Shown: one piece after another, positions 8,216 to 16,179 of the stretch
Position numbering within the stretch: the first letter of the stretch is position 1
Layout of the letters: each line of letters opens with the position of its first letter
Assembly (NCBI GenBank): GCA_001295905.1
Contig: LJHT01000014.1
Span: 1-64,000 of the forward strand
Source: a beta proteobacterium AAP51
Lineage (GTDB): Bacteria > Pseudomonadota > Gammaproteobacteria > Burkholderiales > Burkholderiaceae_C
Direction of reading: 5' to 3'
Length of the DNA stretch: 64,000 nt
Translations under genes and position numbers: made by a program
The notes under the pieces: model-generated
The model's database searches: none
What the model was told of the DNA's origin: nothing
Seen by the model: only the letters and a program-made list of their open reading frames with translations

Positions 8216-9100
8216 ATGAACGAACCCGCCAGCTACGTGCCACCCGCCGTGTGGAGCCCGCCGCCTTCCAACGGGGGCCGCTTCGCGAACATCAACCGCC
8301 CCACCGCCGGTGCCACGCACGAGCGCCCGCTGCCGGTGGGCAAGCACCCGCTGCAGCTGTACTCCCTGGGCACGCCCAACGGCGTGAAGGTCACGGTGAT
8401 GCTGGAAGAACTGCTGGCCGCCGGCCACGCCGGTGCCGAGTACGACGCCTGGCTGGTGAACATCCAGGAAGGCGAGCAGTTCGGCAGCGGCTTCGTGGGC
8501 ATCAACCCGAATTCCAAGATACCCGCGCTGATGGACCACAGCGGCGCGGCGCCGGTGCGGGTGTTCGAATCGGGCGCCATCCTGATGTACCTGGCCGAGA
8601 AGTTCGGCGCCTTCCTGCCCACCGAGCCAGCGGCGCGCGCGGAATGCCTGTCGTGGTTGTTCTGGCAGATGGGCAGCGCGCCTTTCCTGGGCGGGGGCTT
8701 CGGCCACTTCTATGCCTACGCGCCGCACAAGATCCAGTACGCCATCGACCGCTACGCGATGGAAACCAAGCGCCAGATGGACGTGCTGAACCGCCGGCTG
8801 GCCGAGAGCCCTTTTGTCGCCGGCGCGGCCTACACCATCGCCGACATGGCCATCTGGCCCTGGTACGGGCAGCTCGCCAAGGGCCTGCTGTACGAAGCCG
8901 GTGAATTCCTGCAGGTGCATGAATACACGCACGTGCGGCGCTGGGCCGACGAGCTGGCGCAGCGCCCCGCCGTGCGCCGTGGCCGCATGGTGAACCGCCG
9001 CTTCGGCGACCCCGCCAGCCAACTGCACGAACGGCACGACGCCAGCGATTTCGAGCTGCGCACCCAGGACAAGCTGGCCCCGCCGGCCGAGAAGAGCTGA
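8216..9100 (+). CDS. yghU: YghU-type glutathione S-transferase / disulfide-bond oxidoreductase
   Basis: The protein has 294 residues with an N-terminal extension before the thioredoxin fold, as in E. coli YghU. The thioredoxin-like domain (about 40-130) has LYSLGTPNGVKVTVMLEE, INPNSKIPAL with the cis-proline, and FESGAILMYLAEKFG. The helical C-terminal domain includes PFVAGAAYTIADMAIWPW. The NGVK segment matches the Thr/Asn-type active site of the Nu-class enzymes YghU/YfcG, which reduce disulfides using two glutathiones. The start is set by a -10 box 6 nt upstream and by N-terminal homology. Confidence 0.85.
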   Translation: MNEPASYVPPAVWSPPPSNGGRFANINRPTAGATHERPLPVGKHPLQLYSLGTPNGVKVTVMLEELLAAGHAGAEYDAWLVNIQEGEQFGSGFVGINPNSKIPALMDHSGAAPVRVFESGAILMYLAEKFGAFLPTEPAARAECLSWLFWQMGSAPFLGGGFGHFYAYAPHKIQYAIDRYAMETKRQMDVLNRRLAESPFVAGAAYTIADMAIWPWYGQLAKGLLYEAGEFLQVHEYTHVRRWADELAQRPAVRRGRMVNRRFGDPASQLHERHDASDFELRTQDKLAPPAEKS

Positions 9101-9111
9101 AGGCCCGGCCC

Positions 9112-9747
9112 ATGCCCCTGGTGCTGTACGACTGCGCCACCGCGCCCAGCCCACGCCGCGCGCGCATCCTGCTGGCCGAGAAGGGCCTGGCGCACACCAC
9201 GGTGCAGGTGGACCTGCGCAGTGGCGAACAGCTGGGCGAGGCCTACCGCCTCGTCAACCCGCAGTGCACGGTGCCTGCCTTGCGCACCGAAGACGGCTTG
9301 GTGCTGGCCGACAACGCCGCCATCGCCGCCTACCTGGAAGCCCGCCACCCCGAGCCCCCGCTGCTAGGCCGCACGCCGGCCGAGAAGGCCCAGGTGGCCA
9401 GCTGGCAGTGGCGGGTGGAATTCGAGGGGCTGATGGCGGTGGCCGAGGCGCTGCGCAATGGCAGCCCCGCCATGGCCCAGCGCGCACTGCCCGGGCCGGT
9501 GAACTACGCGCAGATTCCCGAGCTGGCGCAGCGCGGCCTGCTGCGCCTGCAGCAGTTCTTCCAGACGCTGGAAACCCAGCTCGCGGCGCACCCGTTCGTG
9601 GCCGGCCCGGCCTTCAGCATCGCCGACATCACCGCGGTGGTGGCGGTGGACTTTGCGCGCGTGGTGAAGCAGAAGCCCGGCGAGGCCCACCCGCACTTGC
9701 AGCGCTGGCGGACAGAGATGGCCCTGCGGCCTTCGATGGCGCTGTAG
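9112..9747 (+). CDS. Glutathione S-transferase family protein
   Basis: This 211-residue cytosolic GST starts 11 bp after the yghU stop and is probably co-transcribed. The thioredoxin fold (residues 1-78) contains CATAPSPRRARILLAEKGL, with a Ser at the usual catalytic turn, then NPQCTVPAL and LADNAAIAAYLEARHP. The C-terminal helical domain ends in PFVAGPAFSIADITAVVAVDFAR. It likely conjugates or reduces electrophiles with glutathione. The substrate is not predictable from sequence. Confidence 0.85.
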   Translation: MPLVLYDCATAPSPRRARILLAEKGLAHTTVQVDLRSGEQLGEAYRLVNPQCTVPALRTEDGLVLADNAAIAAYLEARHPEPPLLGRTPAEKAQVASWQWRVEFEGLMAVAEALRNGSPAMAQRALPGPVNYAQIPELAQRGLLRLQQFFQTLETQLAAHPFVAGPAFSIADITAVVAVDFARVVKQKPGEAHPHLQRWRTEMALRPSMAL

Positions 9748-9760
9748 CGGCTGGCTGGCG

Positions 9761-9782
9761 CGCCTCGGGCCGGTCCGAGGCG
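9761..9782. terminator. Hairpin between convergent GST and kinase genes
   Basis: CGCCTCGG and CCGAGGCG pair perfectly (8 bp) around a 6-nt loop, 13 bp after the GST stop. There is no T-tract on either strand, so it may be a Rho-assisted or bidirectional end signal rather than a classical intrinsic terminator. Confidence 0.4.
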
Positions 9783-9842
9783 GGGTGGGCAGCCTGCGCC
9801 CCGCCCACGCCCTGCCAACGCCCCGCCTGTAGCCTGACCGTT

Positions 9843-10997
9843 TCAGGCCGGGGCCGCCGGCAGGTGCAGCGTGACGGTGGTGCCCTGGCCTTCCTCGCTG
9901 GCCAGCGCAATGTGGCCACCCATGGCCTGCACCAGCCAGCGCGTCAGCGCCAGGCCCACGCCCACGCCGTCTGCCATCGGGCTGCCATCGGTGCTGTGGG
10001 CCTGCCGGCCCAGGCGGTTGAAGGGCTCGAAGACGTGGGCCCTCTGCACGGCGCTGATGCCGATGCCGGTGTCCTGCAGCTGCAGTTGCCAGCAGGCGCT
10101 GCCATCGGGCCCGGCCGCAGGGGCAGCGCGCAACTGCACCTGCCCGCCGCGGCGGTTGTACTTCAGCGCATTGCCTAGCAGGTGGCCCAGCACCTGCCGC
10201 AGCCGGGCGGGGTCGGCGTGCACCTTGGCGCCCGCCGGCAGTTCGGGTGGCAGCACCTGCACGCCCATTGCGGCGGCCAGCGGGGCCTGCGTCTCGCAGG
10301 CCGCCTGCCAGGCTGGGGCCAGCGGCACCGGTTCCAGCTGCAGGGCGAGCTGGCCGTTCTGCACCCGCGACAGGTCGAGCACGTCGTCGATCATCCCCAG
10401 CAGGTGCCAGCCGGCCTGTTCGATCAGTGCCACGTGGTGGCGCTGCGCCTCGGGCTCGCCCTGGCCCAGCGACTGCTTCAGCAGCTGCGCAAAGCCCAGC
10501 ACGGCGTTCAGCGGCGTGCGCAGCTCGTGGCTCATGCGCGCCAGGAACTCGGTCTTGGCCTGGCTGGCCGCGGCAACACGGTCGCGTTCGGCGCGCAGAG
10601 CTTCCACCTCGCGGCGGTCGCTCAGGTCGGTGAGCGTGCCCACCACGCGCAGCGCCCGGCCCTGGTGGTCGCGCGCGGCCACGCGCCCGCGCGAAAGCAC
10701 CCAGCGGTAGCGGCCGTCGGCGGCCCGCAGGCGGAACTCGAAGGTGTAGGCCTCGGTCCGGCCCTCCAGGTGGCGGCCGAGCTCGGCCAGCATGGTGTCC
10801 AGGTCGTCGGGGTGAACCCGGCTGCGCCACACCGCCGTGGGTTCGGGTTCGTCGTTGACGGCGTAGCCCAGCTCGGCCTTCCACTCGGGCGAGTAGTGCA
10901 CGCGCTGCGCGACGGGGTCGAGGTCCCAGACACCGAAAGACGCGCTCTGCAGCGCCAGACCCCAGCGCTGCTCCAGCGCGTTCAGTTCTTTTTGCAT
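9843..10997 (-). CDS. Soluble PAS-domain sensor histidine kinase
   Basis: The kinase has 384 residues and no membrane segment. Residues about 5-135 form a PAS_3 domain with its PAC motif (YSPEWKAELGY, RVHPDDLD, YRWVLSRG). The HisKA box FLARMSHELRTPLN carries the phosphorylated His. The ATPase domain shows the N box (LGNALKYN), DTGIGIS and GVGVGLALTRWLVQAMGG. The start at 10997 is tentative. The gene is divergent from soxC across a 200-bp promoter region, and no response regulator is adjacent. A role in sulfur or redox control is only suggested by location. Confidence 0.85.
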   Translation of the reverse strand: MQKELNALEQRWGLALQSASFGVWDLDPVAQRVHYSPEWKAELGYAVNDEPEPTAVWRSRVHPDDLDTMLAELGRHLEGRTEAYTFEFRLRAADGRYRWVLSRGRVAARDHQGRALRVVGTLTDLSDRREVEALRAERDRVAAASQAKTEFLARMSHELRTPLNAVLGFAQLLKQSLGQGEPEAQRHHVALIEQAGWHLLGMIDDVLDLSRVQNGQLALQLEPVPLAPAWQAACETQAPLAAAMGVQVLPPELPAGAKVHADPARLRQVLGHLLGNALKYNRRGGQVQLRAAPAAGPDGSACWQLQLQDTGIGISAVQRAHVFEPFNRLGRQAHSTDGSPMADGVGVGLALTRWLVQAMGGHIALASEEGQGTTVTLHLPAAPA

Positions 10998-11108
10998 GAC
11001 TTGGGTGTGCTGTGCCAGCGGCGGCGAAGGGCCGGCGGCGCTGCAGTATGTCGCCTTGCGCCCGCAAAGCAAGGGTAAGCACCATGTTTGTGCAGAGTCT
11101 GAGGTCCT

Positions 11109-11154
11109 AATATTCGTCCAACTGCATATGTAGATAAAAAGCTGCACTGCAGCT
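11109..11154 (+). promoter_or_regulatory. AT-rich upstream region of soxC with operator-like words
   Basis: The 200-bp region between the kinase and soxC contains AATATTCG (11109-11116), TGCATAT (11123-11129) and a 6-bp hairpin AGCTGC-ACT-GCAGCT (11140-11154). ATTCG and TGCA(A/T)AT also occur upstream of fccAB and of the soxT/cytochrome/ArsR divergon, suggesting a shared regulator. Confidence 0.4.
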
Positions 11155-11198
11155 AGCCCGGCGGCACCCGCCGCCCCTGGCTCGAAGAGGAACCTGCC

Positions 11199-12575
11199 TT
11201 GAAGCCTCACGCTCCCGCTGCTGGCCGTTTGCTGAAAGCGCCTGAAAACTTCATCCCGCGCGAGGCCGTGGGCACCGTTTTCCGCGAGGCCAAGGCCGGG
11301 CGGCGCGATTTCGTGCGTGGCGCCTTCGCGGCGGCCTTGGCTGGTGCTGCCACGCCGGCCGCGCTGGCCCAGGCCAACCCCGTACCCGCGGGCGGCGGCG
11401 ACCCCCACATCCTGGAACTGCCCGCCCATACGAAGGGCCTGGGCCAGCCCGTGGTGACCGACGGCTATGGCAAACCTTCGCAGTACGAGGCCAACGTGCA
11501 GCGCCGCCAGAGCCCCGGCCTGACGCAAACCACCCAGGCCAGCGTCAGCTTCGCGCCGCTGCAAAGCCTGTTCGGCATCGTCACGCCCAGCGGCCTGCAC
11601 TTCGAGCGCCACCACCAGGGCTGGTGGGACATCGACCCCAGCAAGCACCGCCTGATGCTCAACGGCAGCGACGAGAAGATGCTGAAGCGGCCGATGGTGT
11701 TCACCGTCGACGAGATCATGCGCCTGCCCTCGGTGAGCCGTTTCCATTTCATCGAGTGCGGCGCCAACACCGGCATGGAGTGGGGCAACGTGGCCGTGCC
11801 CACCTGCCAGTACACGCACGGCATGATCAGCTGCAGTGAATTCACCGGCGTGCCGCTGAAGACCCTGCTCGACCTGGCCGGCTGCGACTACAAGCGCGGC
11901 CGCTACCTGCTGGCCGAAGGCGCCGATGGCAGCAGCATGACGCGCACCATTCCCATGGAACTGGTGGAAAGCGGCGAGGTCTTCGTCGCCTATGGCCAGA
12001 ACGGCGAGATGCTGCGCCCCGAGAACGGCTACCCGCTGCGCCTGGTGGTGCCGGGCGTGCAAGGGGTGAGCTGGGTGAAGTACCTGCGCCGCATCGAGGT
12101 GGGCGACAAGCCCTACGCCGCGAAAGACGAGGTCATGCACTACATCGACCTCATGCCCGACGGCCGCCACCGCCAGTACACCAGCACGCAGGAAGTGAAG
12201 AGCGTCGTCACCACGCCCTCGGGCGGCCAGGTGCTGCTGGACCGCGGCTACTACCAGATCAGCGGCCTGGCCTGGAGCGGGCGCGGCAAGGTGCGGCGCG
12301 TGGATGTCTCGGTGGACGGCGGGCGCAACTGGCAGGTGGCGCGCCTGCAGGGCCCGGTGATGGACAAGTGCCTCACGCGCTTCACGCTCGACTGGGCCTG
12401 GGACGGCAAGCCCGCGCTGGTGATGAGCCGCGCCACCGACGACACCGGCCACGTGCAGCCCACTTACCGGCAACTGCGCGCGGTGCGGGGTTCACGCTCG
12501 ATCTATCACAACAACGCCATCCAGAGCTGGCTGGTGCAGGAAAGCGGCGAGGTGAAGAATGTCCAGCTCTCTTGA
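11199..12575 (+). CDS. soxC: SoxC, molybdenum subunit of sulfur dehydrogenase SoxCD
   Basis: This 458-residue protein is the molybdopterin subunit of periplasmic SoxCD, which oxidises the SoxY-bound sulfane sulfur and is needed for complete thiosulfate oxidation. The start is a TTG at 11199 preceded by GAAGAGGA; no ATG fits. A twin-arginine signal is present (GRRDFVRGAF, RR at 35-36), as expected for a cofactor protein folded before export. The sulfite-oxidase fold shows FIECGANTGMEWG, whose Cys near 187 is the likely Mo ligand, and a C-terminal dimerisation domain with GRGKVRRVDVSVDGG. It overlaps soxD by 17 bp. Confidence 0.95.
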   Translation: MKPHAPAAGRLLKAPENFIPREAVGTVFREAKAGRRDFVRGAFAAALAGAATPAALAQANPVPAGGGDPHILELPAHTKGLGQPVVTDGYGKPSQYEANVQRRQSPGLTQTTQASVSFAPLQSLFGIVTPSGLHFERHHQGWWDIDPSKHRLMLNGSDEKMLKRPMVFTVDEIMRLPSVSRFHFIECGANTGMEWGNVAVPTCQYTHGMISCSEFTGVPLKTLLDLAGCDYKRGRYLLAEGADGSSMTRTIPMELVESGEVFVAYGQNGEMLRPENGYPLRLVVPGVQGVSWVKYLRRIEVGDKPYAAKDEVMHYIDLMPDGRHRQYTSTQEVKSVVTTPSGGQVLLDRGYYQISGLAWSGRGKVRRVDVSVDGGRNWQVARLQGPVMDKCLTRFTLDWAWDGKPALVMSRATDDTGHVQPTYRQLRAVRGSRSIYHNNAIQSWLVQESGEVKNVQLS

Positions 12576-13674
12576 GCAGGCCCTGCGCTGGGCCCTGGCC
12601 GCCACGGTGCTGGCGCTGGGTCTGTCTGCGCATGCGCAGGCGCAGGCGCAAACCTCTTTCCCCGGCATCGGCCGCGCCGCCACGCCCAGCGAAGTGGCGG
12701 CCTGGGACATCGACGTGCGCCCTGATTTCAAGGGCCTGCCCAAGGGCTCGGGCTCGGTGGCCAAGGGCATGGAGGTGTGGGAGGGCAAGTGCGCCTCGTG
12801 CCACGGCATCTTCGGTGAAAGCAACGAGGTCTTCTCGCCGCTGGTGGGCGGCACCACGGCCGCCGACATCAAGACCGGCCGCGTGGCGCGCCTCACCGAC
12901 GCCGGCTTTCCGGGGCGCACCACCTTGATGAAGGTGTCGAGCATCTCCACCTTGTGGGACTACATCAACCGCGCCATGCCCTGGAACGCGCCCAAGTCCC
13001 TGTCGGTGGAAGAGGTCTACGCCGTCACCGCCTACATGCTGAACATGGGCAACGTTCTGCCCGACAGCTTCGTGCTCAGCCACGAGAACATCGCCGAGGT
13101 GCAGACGCGCCTGCCCAACCGCAACGGCAAGACCACCGACCACGGCATGTGGCCCGGCAAGACCATGGGCAACGGCGGCAAGCCCGACGTGCAGGGCGTG
13201 GCCTGCATGCGCAACTGCGCCGCCGAGCCGAAGGTGGCTTCCTTCCTGCCCGACTTCGCCCGCAACAACCACGGCAACCTGGCCGAGCAGCAGCGCCCGG
13301 TGGGCCCGCAGCGCGGTGCCGACACCACCCGGCCGGCGCCCACCAGCGCCGCAGCAGCCGTGGCCGTGGCGGCCGCAGCGGCGGCGGCACCGCGCCCGGC
13401 GGCGGCCGCCAGCGAAGGCCAGCTCGCCCTGGCCCTGGCCGCCAAGCACACGTGCACGGCCTGCCACGGCGTGGAGCAGAAGATCGTCGGCCCGGGCCTC
13501 AGGGAGATTGCCGCGAAACACGCGGGCCGCACCGACGCAGAGGCCTACCTGCTGGGCAAGATCAAGAACGGCGGCCAGGGCGTCTGGGGCGCCATCCCCA
13601 TGCCTGCGCAGAGCCTGCCGGACAATGACGCCCAGGTGCTGGCCCGCTGGCTGGCCGCCGGGGCACCAAAGTAG
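12559..13674 (+). CDS. soxD: SoxD, di-haem cytochrome c subunit of SoxCD
   Basis: This 371-residue periplasmic cytochrome passes electrons from SoxC to small c-type cytochromes. A signal peptide ends near AQA. Two class I haem sites are visible: CASCH (78-82) and CTACH (299-303). The domains are separated by an unusually Ala-rich linker (about 255-283). It starts 17 bp inside soxC, so translation is coupled. The two-haem form matches SoxD of Paracoccus rather than shorter mono-haem relatives. Confidence 0.95.
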   Translation: MSSSLEQALRWALAATVLALGLSAHAQAQAQTSFPGIGRAATPSEVAAWDIDVRPDFKGLPKGSGSVAKGMEVWEGKCASCHGIFGESNEVFSPLVGGTTAADIKTGRVARLTDAGFPGRTTLMKVSSISTLWDYINRAMPWNAPKSLSVEEVYAVTAYMLNMGNVLPDSFVLSHENIAEVQTRLPNRNGKTTDHGMWPGKTMGNGGKPDVQGVACMRNCAAEPKVASFLPDFARNNHGNLAEQQRPVGPQRGADTTRPAPTSAAAAVAVAAAAAAAPRPAAAASEGQLALALAAKHTCTACHGVEQKIVGPGLREIAAKHAGRTDAEAYLLGKIKNGGQGVWGAIPMPAQSLPDNDAQVLARWLAAGAPK

Positions 13675-13750
13675 TTTCCCGCTTGGGGTTCGCCCGCTGC
13701 AGGCAAGCGGCCCCCGTTCATTACCCTCTTGCTGACCCAAGGAGTTCACC

Positions 13751-14209
13751 ATGACCCAACGCCGAGAAGTGCTGGTTCGTTCCGGCCAGGTGGCCGCGCT
13801 GCTGGCCGGTGCCGGCCTGCTGCCCATGCAGGCGCAGGCCGCCTGGAATGCCGCGGCTTTCGAGATCAAGACCATGGCCGAACTGGCCAAGACGCTGGGT
13901 GCCAGTGCACCGGCCGAAAGCAAGGACGTCACCGTCACCGGCCCCGACATCGCTGAAAACGGCGCCGTGGTGCCAGTGGGTGCCTCCACCACGCTGCCGG
14001 GTGTGAAGAAGCTGATGCTGCTGGTGGAGAAGAACCCCAGCGTGCTGGCCGCCAGCTTCGACGTGAGCGATGCCGTGGATGCCGCCTTCACCACGCGCGT
14101 GAAGATGGGCCAGTCGTCCAACGTGATGGCCGTGGCGCTGATGAACGACAACCGCGTGCTGTTTGCGCAGAAGGAAGTGAAGGTCACGCTCGGTGGCTGT
14201 GGCGGCTGA
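13751..14209 (+). CDS. soxY: SoxY, sulfur-carrier subunit
   Basis: This 152-residue protein carries the reaction intermediates of thiosulfate oxidation on a C-terminal swinging arm. The arm is intact (VTLGGCGG), with the carrier Cys third from the end. A twin-arginine-type leader is present (MTQRREVL, cleavage near AQA-AW). A 76-bp gap after soxD contains a 7-bp inverted repeat (CCGCTTG/CAAGCGG), and the start follows AAGGAG. It pairs with SoxZ, encoded next. Confidence 0.96.
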   Translation: MTQRREVLVRSGQVAALLAGAGLLPMQAQAAWNAAAFEIKTMAELAKTLGASAPAESKDVTVTGPDIAENGAVVPVGASTTLPGVKKLMLLVEKNPSVLAASFDVSDAVDAAFTTRVKMGQSSNVMAVALMNDNRVLFAQKEVKVTLGGCGG

Positions 14210-14270
14210 GGCCCCCAGACACCGAGCTTGAGCAGTTCAACACCGAATTCACCGATCTAGGAGCAAGACC

Positions 14271-14582
14271 ATGGCAGACCCGATGCGCATTCGCGCCCAA
14301 GCCGCTGGCGACAAGACCACCGTCCGTGTGCTGATGCAGCACGAAATGGAAACCGGCCAGCGCAAGGATTCCGCCGGCAAGACCATCCCGGCCTGGTTCA
14401 TCCAGGAAGTCACCGCGCGCCACAACGGCAAGCAGGTGCTCAGCGCCGAATGGGGCCCGGCGGTTTCGAAGAACCCCTTCCTGCAGTTCACCGTGAAGGG
14501 TGCGAAGGCCGGCGACAAGATCGCCGTCACCTGGAAAGACAACAAGGGCGAAACCCGTACCGACGAGGCCACGGTTTCCTGA
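14271..14582 (+). CDS. soxZ: SoxZ, partner of the SoxY carrier
   Basis: This 103-residue protein has no signal peptide; it is exported as a complex with the Tat-borne SoxY. Family elements visible are MRIRAQ at the start, LMQHEMETGQRKDSAGK, HFI-like AWFIQEVTARHNGK and a beta-rich C-terminal half ending DEATVS. The start is preceded by AGGAGCAAGACC. It lies 61 bp after soxY in the same operon. Confidence 0.96.
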   Translation: MADPMRIRAQAAGDKTTVRVLMQHEMETGQRKDSAGKTIPAWFIQEVTARHNGKQVLSAEWGPAVSKNPFLQFTVKGAKAGDKIAVTWKDNKGETRTDEATVS

Positions 14583-14620
14583 GCCCCCCGTTCCTGGCTT
14601 GCTGAAGAGAGAAAACAACC

Positions 14621-15433
14621 ATGAAGCCTTTCCGCATCTTCTGTGTCGCGCTGGCCGGCTTGCTTGCCGCGGGCGCCCAGGCCCAGGCCCCGGCGCCCAA
14701 GACCGCCGCCGACGGCATTGCCGAGTACCGCAAGATGCTGGAAGACGGCAACCCGGCCGACCTCTTCGAAGCCAAGGGCGAAGAGCTGTGGAAAACGCCC
14801 CGCGGCCCGAACAAGGTGTCGCTGGAGAAATGCGACCTCGGCCTGGGCCCCGGCGTGGTGAAGGGCGCCTGGGTGCAACTGCCGCGCTACTTCGCCGACA
14901 CGCAGAAGGTGCAGGACGTCGAGTCGCGCCTGGTCACCTGCATGGCCACGCTGCAGGGCTTCAACGCCGAAGAGCTGGCGAAGACGCCTTTCGGCCGCGG
15001 CGAGATGGCCAACATCACGGCCCTGGCCACCTGGGTGGCCGCCTCCTCGCGCGGCCAGCGCTTCGCGCTGCCGCAAAGCCACCCCGAAGAAAAGCGCTTC
15101 TACGAACTGGGCAAACGCGCCTTCTTCTTCCGCGGCGGGCCCATGGACTTCTCCTGCGCCAGCTGCCACGGTGTGGACGGGCAGCGCATCCGCCTGCAGG
15201 AACTGCCCAACCTCACCAAGAACCCAGGTGACGGCATCGGCTTTGCCGCCTGGCCGGCCTACCGCGTGAGCAACGGTCAGATGTGGAGCATGCAGCTGCG
15301 CCTGAACGACTGCTACCGCCAGCAGCGCTTCCCCTACCCGGGCTTCGCCTCCGACCTGACGGTGGCTCTCGGCGTCTACATGGGCGTGAATGCCAAGGGG
15401 GCCGAGTCCATCGCCCCGGCCATCAAGCGCTGA
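14621..15433 (+). CDS. soxA: SoxA, mono-haem cytochrome c of SoxAX
   Basis: SoxAX joins thiosulfate to SoxY as an S-thiosulfonate. The 270-residue protein has a signal peptide ending AQA-QA. Only one CXXCH is present (CASCH, 179-183). The haem ligand/active Cys is C231 in NDCYRQQR. Where tri-haem SoxAX has a second SoxA haem, this protein has single cysteines at C71 (EKCDLG) and C107 (VTCMAT), which probably form a disulfide, as in di-haem SoxAX of the Starkeya type. The start has only a weak purine-rich site, AAGAGAGAAAAC. Confidence 0.94.
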   Translation: MKPFRIFCVALAGLLAAGAQAQAPAPKTAADGIAEYRKMLEDGNPADLFEAKGEELWKTPRGPNKVSLEKCDLGLGPGVVKGAWVQLPRYFADTQKVQDVESRLVTCMATLQGFNAEELAKTPFGRGEMANITALATWVAASSRGQRFALPQSHPEEKRFYELGKRAFFFRGGPMDFSCASCHGVDGQRIRLQELPNLTKNPGDGIGFAAWPAYRVSNGQMWSMQLRLNDCYRQQRFPYPGFASDLTVALGVYMGVNAKGAESIAPAIKR

Positions 15434-15468
15434 AGCTTGCCCACCCAGCTACCCACCAGGCCGCATCC

Positions 15469-16119
15469 ATGAAAACGCAACACCTCCTTTCCGCCCTGGG
15501 CGCTGCCGTGCTGTTGGCCGGCTGTGCATCGGCACCCCCGGCCCCCACCGCGGCCCAGCTGGACGAGCAGGCCATGGCCATGATCAAGGCCGCCTTCCGC
15601 GACCAGGGCATCGCCAAGGTCGACCGCATCCAGCAAGACCTTGGGCAAAGCGCCTGCTCCTCCGACCAGCCCCCCAGCGAGACCGTGGCCAAGCAGGTGG
15701 AAGCCGAGGCCCTGGCCAGCATCAAGTGGCCCACCGGTGGCCAGTACATCGGTGACTGGCGCAAGGGCGAAACCCTGGCCCAGGGCGGCCGCGGCATGAC
15801 CTGGACCGACACCACCACCGACCCCAAGGCCAACGGCGGCCAGTGCTACAACTGCCACGCCATCGACAAGAAGGAAATCAGCTACGGCACCATCGGCCCC
15901 AGCCTGTGGAACTACGGCAAGCTGCGCGGCGTGAAGGACCCGGCCGACCCCGCATCGGCGGCCATCGTGCAGTACACCTGGGGCAAGCTGTGGAACAGCA
16001 AGGCCTACGCGGCCTGCTCGAACATGCCGCGCTTCGGCCACGCCAAGCTGCTGAACGAAGAGCAGATCCGCGACATCATGGCCCTGCTGCTCGACCCCCG
16101 GTCGCCCGTGAACCAGTGA
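15469..16119 (+). CDS. soxX: SoxX, mono-haem cytochrome c of SoxAX, predicted lipoprotein
   Basis: This 216-residue subunit carries the haem at CYNCH (126-130) and a distal Met in SNMPRFGH near the C-terminus. The N-terminus is MKTQHLLSALGAAVLLAGC, a clear lipobox with the lipid-accepting C19, so the subunit should be anchored to a membrane. About 75 extra residues precede the cytochrome domain. The gene starts 35 bp after soxA and ends just before a strong terminator. SoxX is usually a free periplasmic protein, so the lipobox is notable. Confidence 0.93.
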   Translation: MKTQHLLSALGAAVLLAGCASAPPAPTAAQLDEQAMAMIKAAFRDQGIAKVDRIQQDLGQSACSSDQPPSETVAKQVEAEALASIKWPTGGQYIGDWRKGETLAQGGRGMTWTDTTTDPKANGGQCYNCHAIDKKEISYGTIGPSLWNYGKLRGVKDPADPASAAIVQYTWGKLWNSKAYAACSNMPRFGHAKLLNEEQIRDIMALLLDPRSPVNQ

Positions 16120-16124
16120 GACCC

Positions 16125-16150
16125 GGCCCGCTTTCGAGCGGGCCTTTTTT
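16125..16150 (+). terminator. Intrinsic terminator with UUCG loop after soxX
   Basis: GGCCCGCT-TTCG-AGCGGGCC is a perfect 8-bp stem with a UUCG tetraloop, followed by six T residues. It begins 5 bp after the soxX stop and sits 30 bp before soxB. Unless read-through is substantial, it would separate or attenuate soxB expression from soxCDYZAX. Confidence 0.9.
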
Positions 16151-16179
16151 GTCTCTTTCATATCCATGGTTGCTGAAGC

